From the NCBI GenBank assembly GCA_944322675.1, contig CALUPO010000002.1:124001-188000 (forward strand): a stretch of 64,000 nt of DNA, written 5' to 3'. This DNA comes from Candidatus Gastranaerophilales bacterium. Lineage in GTDB: Bacteria > Cyanobacteriota > Vampirovibrionia > Gastranaerophilales > Gastranaerophilaceae. This document shows, piece by piece, positions 27,988 through 35,635 of the stretch (positions are counted from its first letter, which is position 1; every line of letters starts with the position of its first letter). The position numbers were made by a program, and so were the translations under genes. The notes below the pieces were generated by a model. That model ran no database searches. It saw only the letters and a program-made list of their open reading frames with translations, and was not told the DNA's origin.

Positions 27988-28806
27988 ATGAAAAAATTAA
28001 GGCTTGATACTTATCTCGTTAATAAAAATTATTTTGAAACAAAAACAAAAGCTCAAAATGCAATAATTGCAGGTGATGTTAAGGTTAATGGAGAAACTAT
28101 ATACAAGCCTTCTTATGATATTGATGAAAATAAAGAATATATAATTGAAATTAAAACTTTAAAATATGTTTCTCGTGGCGGTTTTAAATTAGAAAAAGCT
28201 CTTTTAAAATTTAATATTAACTTAAATGATAAAATTTGTTTAGATGCCGGAGCTTCAAGTGGTGGATTTACAGATTGTATGTTGCAATCCGGTGCAAAGT
28301 TTGTTTATGCAGTTGATGTCGGATATGGACAATTTGCCTGGAAACTAAGACAAAACATAAAACAAATAAAGGTTATTGAAAGAACAAACATTAAAAATTG
28401 CTCTTATTTTGAAATATATAATGAAAATGATATAATTCCTTCATTTTGTGCTATGGATTTATCGTTTATTTCAATTTTAAAAGTTATTGAAAATATTTGC
28501 AAACTTACATCAAACAATTGTGAAATTGTTGCTTTAATAAAACCTCAATTTGAAGCAGGAAAAGAAAATGTTGGAAAAAATGGTGTAGTAAAAGATAAAA
28601 ATATTCATTTTAATATAATTTCCAAAATTATTAACGAAACTAAAAGACTTAATCTAAAAACTATAAACTTAACCTATTCTCCAATAAAGGGACCTAAAGG
28701 TAATATTGAATATTTAATACTTTTAAAAAAAGATATTGAAACAACAAGTCTAATTTCAAATGAAAATATAATGCAAATAATTAACGAAGCTTTTGATATT
28801 TTATAA
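27988..28806 (+). CDS. tlyA: TlyA-family rRNA 2'-O-methyltransferase
   Basis: The 272 residues combine an S4 RNA-binding domain (about 1-60; KAQNAIIAGDVKVNGE) with an RrmJ/FtsJ-type methyltransferase (SAM motif LDAGASSGGFTDC, and the KPQFEAGKENVGKNGVVKD block). Homologues methylate 16S and 23S rRNA and can affect susceptibility to capreomycin. It follows ilvN by 8 bases, probably on the same transcript. The length is typical. Confidence 0.9.
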   Translation: MKKLRLDTYLVNKNYFETKTKAQNAIIAGDVKVNGETIYKPSYDIDENKEYIIEIKTLKYVSRGGFKLEKALLKFNINLNDKICLDAGASSGGFTDCMLQSGAKFVYAVDVGYGQFAWKLRQNIKQIKVIERTNIKNCSYFEIYNENDIIPSFCAMDLSFISILKVIENICKLTSNNCEIVALIKPQFEAGKENVGKNGVVKDKNIHFNIISKIINETKRLNLKTINLTYSPIKGPKGNIEYLILLKKDIETTSLISNENIMQIINEAFDIL

Positions 28807-28820
28807 CTTTATATTATATA

Positions 28821-28853
28821 TTAAATTTTGTAACAATGATATATAAAATTTAA
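28821..28853 (+). terminator. weak AT-only hairpin after tlyA
   Basis: TTAAATTTT (28821-28829) pairs with AAAATTTAA (28845-28853), followed shortly by a run of six T. It is a plausible but weak terminator because the stem contains no G-C pair. Confidence 0.3.
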
Positions 28854-28914
28854 GCAATTTTTTATATATCTAAGTTTTATATAATATATATGATAAAGTA
28901 TAAAAGAGGAAATA

Positions 28915-29742
28915 ATGTATAACTTTCCAAACAATCAGTTAATAGTGCCAAATGGAACACAAATGCAACAACCTATCGGGTTTCAAGCACAAATACCACA
29001 ACCATATTTGGAACAACCGGCACAAATGCCTTATCCAAATGACACTTTTATGCCAATAACTTCAGATTATACAACACCTGGCAAAAGTTTCTGGGATGGT
29101 TTCAAATTAGTTTTTACAAAAATAGGTGAGTTTTGCACTAAAAATTTTGGCTTAATTTTAACAGGTGCAGGTCTTTTAGGCGGTTACAAATTTTGCTCAA
29201 GTTCAATGAAAACTTATGAAGAAAATAAAAATAACGGAAAACTCGATGACAAAGGTAATCTAAAAGATAAAGATGCAAGTATTAAAGATACCATTATGAA
29301 CTTTGTTGGTCATGGTGTACATTATGTTTTTGGTTCAAATAAAAAAGATAATAGTCTTATTGAAGAAGATGAAAATAATAAAACAAAAGAAAAAAAAGAA
29401 CTTGAAGATGAAAAAACAGATAATTCTATTATTGATAAGGAACTTGCTGCTGGAAATATAACTAATTTACTAAAAGCTCACAAAACTTGTGAAGGCAAAA
29501 TAAAAATACTTGAAAAAATTACTCAAAAAATAGAAAATGGAGGCCTAGTAAATTCAACTCATTGGGATAGAAGACAAACAACAATAATTAATACTCTTCA
29601 AGACTTAATAAATAATGGTAGTGATGATATTAAAGATACAGCAAAAGATATTGCAAATAGACTTAGTAATGCAAGTTATTTTAAAGAAACGCAACAAAAA
29701 ATATTAAAACAACTAGCACAAGCACAACAAGACAATACTTGA
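28915..29742 (+). CDS. protein of unknown function with one central hydrophobic helix
   Basis: The 275-residue protein has a Pro/Gln-rich N-terminus (QPIGFQAQIPQPYLEQP), a single hydrophobic helix around 78-92 (GLILTGAGLLGGYKF) and a Lys/Glu-rich charged middle. The C-terminus (about 180-275) looks helical. No signal peptide is seen and no family is recognised. GAGG precedes ATG 28915. It is the last gene before a perfect 34-bp terminator. It could be a membrane-tethered scaffold, but that is guesswork. Confidence 0.65.
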   Translation: MYNFPNNQLIVPNGTQMQQPIGFQAQIPQPYLEQPAQMPYPNDTFMPITSDYTTPGKSFWDGFKLVFTKIGEFCTKNFGLILTGAGLLGGYKFCSSSMKTYEENKNNGKLDDKGNLKDKDASIKDTIMNFVGHGVHYVFGSNKKDNSLIEEDENNKTKEKKELEDEKTDNSIIDKELAAGNITNLLKAHKTCEGKIKILEKITQKIENGGLVNSTHWDRRQTTIINTLQDLINNGSDDIKDTAKDIANRLSNASYFKETQQKILKQLAQAQQDNT

Positions 29743-29775
29743 AAAAGCACTATAAGATATCTTATAGTGCTTTTT
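29742..29775. terminator. perfect 34-bp bidirectional terminator palindrome
   Basis: AAAAAGCACTATAAGAT (29742-29758) is immediately followed by its reverse complement (29759-29775). It lies between converging genes, the unknown gene (+) and pyk (-), with T-runs on both strands, so it can terminate either. Confidence 0.85.
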
Positions 29776-29799
29776 TATAATATATTTATCTATATAAAA

Positions 29800-31242
29800 C
29801 TACACATCTTCAACAGATGTTGCACCAATTCTATGAACACGTATAAAGTTTGTTTTTCCTGTTATTAATTTAGGTATTGAACCTGTTAAAATAACACGAT
29901 CATCAAGTTTTAAATCGGTATTTGAAAGTAAAAATTCATCTAATTCAATTAAAAACTCGCGATTTAAAACTCTATCCCAATCGCGGCAAAATGGAAACAT
30001 ATCCCAGAAAAGATTTAACCTGCGACATGTAGCTTCAGAATCAGATATTACAATAATTGGAACTTGAGGACGTAGTTTCGACATCAATTTTGGTGTATAA
30101 CCTGTATGAGTGAAAGCCAAAATAGCTTTTGCATTTATATCCTTAACCATTTTAACAGCAGCATTAACAACAGCCTGACGAGTCATATGGTAACAAGGAT
30201 TAATAGGTAAATCAAGGTCATAAGGACAAAAATCGCTATGTTCAACATTTTCAGCAATCATTGCCATCATATGAACAGCTTCAGCATAAAATTTACCAAC
30301 AGATGTTTCACCAGATAACATAATAGCATCAGTTCCATCAATAATAGCATTAGCAACATCAGAAGCTTCAGCACGAGTTGGGATTGGCTGTTCAATCATA
30401 GTTTCTAACATTTGTGTTGCAACAATTGTTACTTTTCTTTGTTGTATAGCTTCATTAATTATTCTTTTTTGAACGATAGGCACTTTTTCAGGCGATATTT
30501 CAATACCTAAATCACCACGAGCCACCATAACACCATCTGAAACCTGAATAATTTCTTTCATATTATCAACAGCTTGTGGTTTTTCAATTTTTGCAATAAT
30601 TGGAATATCACCACCAAATTTCTGTATATAGTCACGTGCTGTTAAAATATCTTCCTTTTGTCTTACAAATGATAAAGCTATATAATCAGCATTATTATTT
30701 ACGGCAAATTCAATAAACTTAACATCGCGTGGTGTAACGGCTGCTAAGCTTGCTGTTGAACCAGGAATATTCAAGCCTTTACGTGATTTTAAAACGCCCC
30801 CATTTACAACTTCTGCATAAACTTTATCGTTTTCAACTTTTTCAACAACAACTTCAAGTTTACCATCATCAATTAGCATCATATCACCAGGTTTAACGTC
30901 ATTTGCAAGCCCCAAATAATCAACCGGTATTACACCTTTTTCTTTAACAGTTGGACTAAAGACAAGTTTCTGTCCATTTGTTATAACCATTTCATCGTCT
31001 AAATTTCCCACTCTTATTTTTGGTCCTTGTAAATCGACAAGAACAGGAATATAAAGATTTTTTTCTTTACAAACACGACGAATTATTTCAATTCTACGTC
31101 TATGATCTTCTTCTGTTCCATGCGATGTATTCAAACGAAACATTGAAACACCTGCTTCAATTAAATTACGAATACCCTTTTCATGCTCACAAACAGGGCC
31201 AAGTGTTGCTACAATTTTTGTTTTTTTTGATTCAATTAACAT
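29800..31242 (-). CDS. pyk: pyruvate kinase
   Basis: This 480-residue enzyme converts phosphoenolpyruvate and ADP to pyruvate and ATP. Its start TKIVATLGPV and FRLNTSHG, the K-containing catalytic stretch IPIIAKIEKP, the Mg-site region VARGDLGIE and VATQMLE are all present. It lacks the extra C-terminal PEP-utilising domain of some bacterial forms. Its strong promoter lies about 45 bases upstream. Typical length; monocistronic. Confidence 0.95.
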   Translation of the reverse strand: MLIESKKTKIVATLGPVCEHEKGIRNLIEAGVSMFRLNTSHGTEEDHRRRIEIIRRVCKEKNLYIPVLVDLQGPKIRVGNLDDEMVITNGQKLVFSPTVKEKGVIPVDYLGLANDVKPGDMMLIDDGKLEVVVEKVENDKVYAEVVNGGVLKSRKGLNIPGSTASLAAVTPRDVKFIEFAVNNNADYIALSFVRQKEDILTARDYIQKFGGDIPIIAKIEKPQAVDNMKEIIQVSDGVMVARGDLGIEISPEKVPIVQKRIINEAIQQRKVTIVATQMLETMIEQPIPTRAEASDVANAIIDGTDAIMLSGETSVGKFYAEAVHMMAMIAENVEHSDFCPYDLDLPINPCYHMTRQAVVNAAVKMVKDINAKAILAFTHTGYTPKLMSKLRPQVPIIVISDSEATCRRLNLFWDMFPFCRDWDRVLNREFLIELDEFLLSNTDLKLDDRVILTGSIPKLITGKTNFIRVHRIGATSVEDV

Positions 31243-31288
31243 TTTTCTATCTCACTTTTCTATTTATATATTAATTTTCGACCTATTA

Positions 31289-31317
31289 ATTGTAACAAAA
31301 CCAGATTTTTGAGTCAA
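31289..31317 (-). promoter_or_regulatory. candidate sigma-70 promoter for pyk
   Basis: On the minus strand, TTGACT (31317-31312) and TACAAT (31294-31289) are separated by exactly 17 bases, and TGT immediately precedes the -10, giving an extended -10. The predicted leader is about 40 bases. One of the closest consensus matches in the window. Confidence 0.7.
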
Positions 31318-31320
31318 ACT

Positions 31321-31545
31321 CTAGTTAAATTGATTATCTTTATTATAAACAAACCACATTGATGCTTTTGTACGATTATTTACATTTAATTTTAAAAATA
31401 TTTTATTCATATAAGATTTCACTGTTTCTTTGGATAAACCAAGTTGACTTGCAATCTCTTTATTTGACATTCCAAGACATACACATTTTAATACATCAAA
31501 TTCACGTGTTGTTAAATTTCTTTGCAAATTATTTTTAAATTCCAT
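31321..31545 (-). CDS. LuxR-type helix-turn-helix regulator (HTH only)
   Basis: The 74 residues match the GerE/LuxR-C DNA-binding domain almost end to end: LTTREFDVLKCVCLGMSNKE, then the recognition-helix segment ASQLGLSKETVKSYMNKIF. There is no receiver or ligand-binding domain, so it is a stand-alone regulator of unknown signal. It lies directly upstream of the pyk promoter in the same direction, and the divergent ABC permease genes start about 115 bases away, making both possible targets. Confidence 0.88.
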   Translation of the reverse strand: MEFKNNLQRNLTTREFDVLKCVCLGMSNKEIASQLGLSKETVKSYMNKIFLKLNVNNRTKASMWFVYNKDNQFN

Positions 31546-31644
31546 AACTATCTATCATTTCCATACTTTATTTAAATTTATCATAAATTTTAAATTTAGT
31601 ATTCAATCATTTAGCTTAATAAACTATATGCAAAATTAATAAAT

Positions 31645-31653
31645 TGCTATAAA
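31645..31653 (+). promoter_or_regulatory. extended -10 for a probable leaderless permease mRNA
   Basis: TGC-TATAAA (31645-31653) is an extended -10 about 8 bases before the ATG at 31662, so transcription would begin at or next to the start codon. There is no Shine-Dalgarno sequence. No -35 match is seen. Confidence 0.45.
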
Positions 31654-31661
31654 ATTATGAA

Positions 31662-32624
31662 ATGAAGATGTTAAAATTTATACTTAAACGTTTAATACAA
31701 GCAATACCTGTCTTAATTATGGTATCAATAATAAGTTTTTTCATAATAAGATTAAGTCCAAGTGATCCTTTATCAGAAATGAAATTAAATCCATCAATTT
31801 CGCAGGAAACAATAAATAATGAAATTAAACGTCTTAAACTTGATAAGCCGGTTTACATTCAATATTTATACTGGATGAAAGGATTTATAAAAGGAGATTT
31901 AGGATATACAACAAATGGTGAAAAAGTATCTCAAAAATTAAAAGAACGTATTCCCAATACATTACTTTTATCATTTGTTGTAATATTTTTCACCTGGTCT
32001 TTTGGTATCCCTCTTGGAATTCTTGCGGCATCAAATCAAAATAAAATTATTGATAAAACAATTATTATTGTATCCACAATAGGCATGGCTATACCTTCAT
32101 TTTTTCTTGCTTTACTTTTTTTAATGTTTGCTGTTAAAACTGATTTATTTCCGGTTGGAGGATTAACATCTTATAATTTTTCCAATATGACTCTTATAAA
32201 CAAGATATTTGATATCGCTCACCATATATTTTTACCTTCACTTACTTTAATAATAATTTCACTTGCTTCCATAATAAGACAAATGAGAGGTAATTTACTT
32301 GATGTTTTAAACTCTGATTATTTAAAATTTGCAAAAGCGAAAGGTTTGTCAAATTTTAAAATATTATATAAGCATGCTTTGAGAAACGCATTAAATCCAA
32401 TGTTATCACTTTTAGGTTTTGAATTTGCATCTTTATTATCAGGTGCGGCACTAACAGAGTATGTTTTCCAGTATCCAGGACTTGGAAGACTTATACTTGA
32501 AGCTGTTTTAAGGACAGATACCAATTTAATTATGGCATCGCTTATGCTTGGCACAATAATGTTAATTATAGGTAATTTAATTGCCGATATACTTCTCAAA
32601 CTTCTTGACCCGAGGATAAAATAA
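31662..32624 (+). CDS. ABC transporter permease, DppB/OppB type
   Basis: The 320-residue inner-membrane protein has six membrane helices and the OppB/DppB pattern: FILKRLIQAIPVLIMVSIIS at the start, the EAA loop region YLKFAKAKGLSNFKILYKHA, and EYVFQYPGLGRLILEA. It forms the channel of a peptide/nickel-type importer with the next gene. ATG 31662 has no Shine-Dalgarno (see promoter entry); ATG 31668 is also in frame. No binding protein or ATPase gene lies nearby. Confidence 0.9.
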   Translation: MKMLKFILKRLIQAIPVLIMVSIISFFIIRLSPSDPLSEMKLNPSISQETINNEIKRLKLDKPVYIQYLYWMKGFIKGDLGYTTNGEKVSQKLKERIPNTLLLSFVVIFFTWSFGIPLGILAASNQNKIIDKTIIIVSTIGMAIPSFFLALLFLMFAVKTDLFPVGGLTSYNFSNMTLINKIFDIAHHIFLPSLTLIIISLASIIRQMRGNLLDVLNSDYLKFAKAKGLSNFKILYKHALRNALNPMLSLLGFEFASLLSGAALTEYVFQYPGLGRLILEAVLRTDTNLIMASLMLGTIMLIIGNLIADILLKLLDPRIK

Positions 32625-32626
32625 AT

Positions 32627-33703
32627 ATGGATAAAATAAATTTAGAGAAAAAAAATAAATTGAAATTGCTTTTAAAAGATAATATTGTCTTTTTTGCTTT
32701 TGTTGTTCTTGTTTTTTTATATATAGTTTCATTATTTGGAAGTTTTATAGCTCCATATAGTCCTTATGAATCGAATAAAGAATTATCATATGCACCTCCT
32801 TCAAATATTTATATTTTAGATCAAAATAAAAAACTTACGTTTCCTTATACATACAACTATAAACGAATTTATAACGAATCAAAATTTAAAGTTGATTATG
32901 TTGAAGATACATCAAAAGCATATAAATTAAAATTGTTTGTAAAAGGTAGTGATTATAAATTTTTAGGTATTAAATTTAACGTTCATTTATTTGGCACAGA
33001 AAAAGGTGGCAAATTTTTCCTGCTCGGGACTGATATAAATGGTCGTGATTTTTTTTCAAGACTGGTTATTGGAAGCCGTATATCACTTTTTATAGGTTTT
33101 ATAGCCATATTGATTTCAGTTCCTCTGGGTCTTCTTTATGGAGGTATTTCTGGTTATTTTGGAGGAAAAATTGATACAATAATGATGCGGCTTGCTGAAG
33201 CCATAATGTCCATTCCAAGTTTTTACCTTCTTATAATACTTGCAGGTATTTTGCCTGCAAACCTTACAAGCACTCAAAGATTTATACTTATAACAGTTAT
33301 TCTTGCATTTGTATCCTGGGCTTCTTTATCGCGTATAATAAGAGGAATGGTGTTATCAATAAAAACTCGTGAATTTGTTGAAGCAAGTGAAATATTAGGG
33401 CAATCAAAAATCAATATTATTATAAAACATATAATACCGCAAACTTTTTCATTCACAATTGTTGCAGTTTCTCTTTCAATACCATCATATATATTATCGG
33501 AAAGTGCACTAAGCTTTATAGGCCTTGGAATTCAACAACCTGATGCAAGCTGGGGAAATTTGCTTAAAGATGCACAAAGTTATATAGTTATAACATCTCG
33601 TCCGTGGCTGCTTGCAAGCGGGCTTATGATTTTTATTACAGTACTTTCCTATAATATTCTAAGTGATAAAATACGTGATATATTTGATAATCCAAGAATT
33701 TAA
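32627..33703 (+). CDS. ABC transporter permease, DppC/OppC type
   Basis: The 358-residue protein has the OppC/DppC fold: one N-terminal helix (about 23-45), then a large periplasmic segment (about 50-125), and five helices with LGTDINGRDFFSRLVIGSRISL, the EAA loop FVEASEILGQSKINIIIKHI and LSFIGLGIQQPDASWG. The insertion between helix 1 and the GTD motif is longer than in typical OppC. It starts 2 bases after the first permease. The substrate and remaining components are unassigned. Confidence 0.9.
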   Translation: MDKINLEKKNKLKLLLKDNIVFFAFVVLVFLYIVSLFGSFIAPYSPYESNKELSYAPPSNIYILDQNKKLTFPYTYNYKRIYNESKFKVDYVEDTSKAYKLKLFVKGSDYKFLGIKFNVHLFGTEKGGKFFLLGTDINGRDFFSRLVIGSRISLFIGFIAILISVPLGLLYGGISGYFGGKIDTIMMRLAEAIMSIPSFYLLIILAGILPANLTSTQRFILITVILAFVSWASLSRIIRGMVLSIKTREFVEASEILGQSKINIIIKHIIPQTFSFTIVAVSLSIPSYILSESALSFIGLGIQQPDASWGNLLKDAQSYIVITSRPWLLASGLMIFITVLSYNILSDKIRDIFDNPRI

Positions 33704-33794
33704 ATTTAGGATAAATAATATAATTATAATATAAGTCTTGAAAAAGACAAGTGTTGAAATAAGTCAAATGTTGTTGAGTATAATTAAAAAAGAC

Positions 33795-33895
33795 AACCCA
33801 TACGCAGATTGGAACAAGCAGTGCTGTCTTGAATTTCCTTAAAGCTCAAAGCACTTCGCCTGTCGCACTTCGTGCTGTCGGCTTCGGCTTTTCGC
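33795..33895 (-). repeat. GC-rich dispersed repeat, inverted copy (L)
   Basis: About 100 bases reading as the reverse complement of the right-hand copy at 35201-35301, with roughly four in five positions matching. It begins with AACCCATACGCAG, the inverse of CTGCGTATGGGTT in the middle copy. It has much higher GC content than flanking DNA. Confidence 0.8.
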
Positions 33896-34109
33896 TCCCC
33901 GGGACTTCGCCCGTCCGGCAGCTCCTCTTGTAGGCGAAACGAAGTTGAGCCATACAAGGGAGGGTACCCTTTAGGGTAAAATTCGCTTTACGAAACAACA
34001 ACAGGCAGCCTTCTGTTTGAGTGCGAAGCACGAGTTAAGGCTGCTTGGGTTGAGTTTAGTGAGAATGTGAGTGCCAAGTCGGGTTACGGTTTTGGGCACT
34101 TTTTCCACA
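33896..34109. other. GC-rich non-coding island between repeat copies
   Basis: GC-rich, hairpin-prone sequence without a supported gene. GCAGCCTT (34005-34016 area) and AAGGCTGC (about 34036-34045) can pair across a short stretch that itself contains GTGCGAAGCAC. Open frames on the minus strand here (33846-34031 and 33971-34219) have repeat-like composition and are not accepted as genes. Confidence 0.5.
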
Positions 34110-34332
34110 AAAGCGGATTTGCGTACGGATGGAGCGAAGCGAATCCGGATAGCGAACAGAACGAGCCGACTTGAGCGAAGCTCAAAAGGTGAGACTCTGT
34201 GAGCGTGGAGCAAATCCAAGACAGTTGCCCCGTCTGGAAGACATTAAATTAATTTTAAAATAATTTTTTAAAAAATAATTGTTAGTGCCTGCGTATGGGT
34301 TACATTTGTTGACTTTTTCCTACAATTGTTTT
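34110..34332 (+). repeat. GC-rich dispersed repeat, direct copy (M)
   Basis: Its head (34110-34170, GGATTTGCGTACGGATGGAG region) matches 35160-35219 in the same direction, and its tail (34275-34332, CTGCGTATGGGTTACATTT region) matches 35275-35333. A further block at 34227-34255, GGAAGACATTAAATTAATT, matches 35357-35386, where it occurs after rather than before the tail, so the copies are rearranged mosaics. 34289-34301 is the inverse of 33795-33807. Confidence 0.8.
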
Positions 34333-34394
34333 ATATATCAATAGATTTAAGCTATTTTTAATAAAAATAAAACTATATAAAACTACACAAAAAA

Positions 34395-34685
34395 TTATTG
34401 CAGCGGAACAATGTCCAGCTTATATCCAAGCGGTACAAGAATTTTTAATAATGTATCTATTTGAGGAGCTGTATTTGATTTCTCCAGTCTTGCCAAATAT
34501 TCTTGTTTAATATTACATTTTTTGGCAAACTCCGATTGAGTTAAGCCTAATTCTTTTCTGATTTTAATAATTTTCCCCATAAGTTCAACTTTGAGGCCAA
34601 TTTCAGCAAGTTCTTCTTTTGAAAGTTCAAGGGAATCTTTAAAATCATCCCAATCAGCACTATATTTTTTGTTTTGATTATCCAT
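34395..34685 (-). CDS. HigA-like antitoxin (XRE helix-turn-helix)
   Basis: The 96 residues contain an XRE/HTH_3 domain: LGLTQSEFAKKCNIKQEYLA followed by RLEKSNTAPQIDTLLKILV. The N-terminal part (about 1-40) is the likely toxin-neutralising extension. Its ATG immediately follows the toxin stop (TAA-ATG, no spacing), with AAAGGA supplying a ribosome-binding site. The toxin-first gene order is that of HigBA modules. It probably represses its own operon through the palindrome at 35068-35093. Confidence 0.88.
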   Translation of the reverse strand: MDNQNKKYSADWDDFKDSLELSKEELAEIGLKVELMGKIIKIRKELGLTQSEFAKKCNIKQEYLARLEKSNTAPQIDTLLKILVPLGYKLDIVPLQ

Positions 34686-35054
34686 TTATAAGTTCCTTTC
34701 GTTAAAGTCTTTCATTAGTCGTATAGCTTTTTCAATTTCCCTTCTGGGAGTTTTCTGCGTATGTTTTACAAAGTGGTTAAGTATAATGTATCTGTTTTCC
34801 TGCTTGAAAAAGAAGAAAAATCTATCTCTTAAAGGACGCAGTTCAAAGATTTCGCAATCTATGTGTTTTATATATGGCTCTTTGAGTTCAGTTCCGTATG
34901 CTTCGAGCATTTCCATATATTCCACAATTTTATTAAGTTTTACTCTTGCATCTTTTGACTTTATGGCTTTATTTTTAAGCCCCATAATATAATCTTGAGT
35001 TTCTGAATATCCGTTTTTATCTTGCCAAAAGACAATATTATATTTTTTATTCAT
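34686..35054 (-). CDS. HigB/RelE-like toxin (Gp49-like, DUF891)
   Basis: This 122-residue protein has the phage-derived Gp49-like/RelE-superfamily pattern: YIKHIDCEIFELRPLRDRFFFFFKQ and ILNHFVKHTQKTPRREIEKAI, in which the conserved Arg and Lys of the mRNA-interferase fold are present. Such toxins cleave mRNA on the ribosome. It is immediately upstream of the HTH antitoxin, on the same strand. A promoter and palindrome precede it with a leader of only about 10 bases and no Shine-Dalgarno. Confidence 0.87.
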   Translation of the reverse strand: MNKKYNIVFWQDKNGYSETQDYIMGLKNKAIKSKDARVKLNKIVEYMEMLEAYGTELKEPYIKHIDCEIFELRPLRDRFFFFFKQENRYIILNHFVKHTQKTPRREIEKAIRLMKDFNERNL

Positions 35055-35067
35055 TTTAGCTATACTT

Positions 35068-35093
35068 ATATTATAACTAATTAGTTATAATAT
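35068..35093. promoter_or_regulatory. perfect 26-bp operator-like palindrome
   Basis: The half-site ATATTATAACTAA (35068-35080) is directly followed by its reverse complement TTAGTTATAATAT. It covers the spacer and -10 of the toxin-antitoxin promoter, ending 14 bases before the toxin start, the typical site for autorepression by an XRE antitoxin. Confidence 0.8.
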
Positions 35094-35098
35094 TTCAA
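35070..35098 (-). promoter_or_regulatory. promoter of the toxin-antitoxin operon
   Basis: On the minus strand, TTGAAA (35098-35093) and TATAAT (35075-35070) are spaced by 17 bases. The start would be about 35063, leaving a leader near 10 bases. The palindrome overlaps nearly the whole core. Confidence 0.75.
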
Positions 35099-35159
35099 CC
35101 CCATTTGCTATATTTTAACAACAATATTACTATATAAGACTTTTAAAATAATTTAAAAC
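35099..35159. other. AT-rich spacer before the right repeat
   Basis: Short AT-rich stretch between the toxin-antitoxin promoter and the right-hand repeat copy. No feature is visible. Confidence 0.4.
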
Positions 35160-35333
35160 AAAGCAGATTTGTTACGGATGGAGTGAAACGAGTCTGGATG
35201 GCGAAAAGCCGGAGCCGACAGCACGAAGTGCGATAGGCGAAGTGCTTTGAGCTTGAAGGAAATTCAAGAGAGTGATAATTGTTCGTGCCTGCGTATGGAT
35301 TACATTTATTGACTTTATTCTACAATTGTTTAA
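35160..35333 (+). repeat. GC-rich dispersed repeat, right copy (R)
   Basis: This copy contains the head (GGATTTGTTACGGATGG-like), the central block (GCCGACAGCACGAAGTGCGA) and the tail (CTGCGTATGGATTACATTT). The central block and the tail match copy L in inverted orientation, and head and tail match copy M directly. With copies L and M it brackets the toxin-antitoxin genes at 34395-35054. Confidence 0.8.
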
Positions 35334-35356
35334 TTTTTTGAAAAAATAAACACAGT

Positions 35357-35525
35357 AACCCTGTCCGGAGGACATTAAATTAATTAATTTGTTGAGATTT
35401 AACATTTCTGCCACCCTCACCCCAACCCTCACGCTCAAAAGGAAGAGGGAGAAAGGATAAGAACCACCTTATCCCCGCCTCATGCTAAAAAGGGAGAGGG
35501 GGAGCCACCTCCGGAGGATATTATA
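35357..35525. repeat. GC-rich stem-loop cluster right of the island
   Basis: Contains GGAGGACATTAAATTAATT (shared with copy M), then CCCTCACC/GAGGG-type pairing arms, and GGATAAG-AACCAC-CTTATCC (about 35433-35453), which folds perfectly. It has the look of intergenic dispersed repeats rather than coding DNA. Confidence 0.55.
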
Positions 35526-35559
35526 ATAATTAATTAAGGAATTTATATATACAAAAGAC

Positions 35560-35595
35560 AGCAGCGTTTTACTTGTATTTTAGTAAAACGCTGCT
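35560..35595. terminator. Rho-independent terminator of the prepilin gene
   Basis: AGCAGCGTTTTAC (35560-35572) pairs with GTAAAACGCTGCT (35583-35595), a 13-bp stem with a 10-base loop. It lies just downstream of the minus-strand prepilin gene. Confidence 0.7.
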
Positions 35596-35635
35596 AATTA
35601 TTTCTTTTTCTCAAAATTAACTATTGATAAAAACC

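Noticed and set aside
33846-34219. Two minus-strand open frames (33846-34031 and 33971-34219)
   Set aside because: They lie inside the GC-rich repeat island, overlap each other, lack ribosome-binding sites and have Arg/Phe/Ser-biased composition typical of translated structured repeats.
35172-35438. 88-codon minus-strand open frame
   Set aside because: It runs through the right repeat copy and has no ribosome-binding site or recognisable family.
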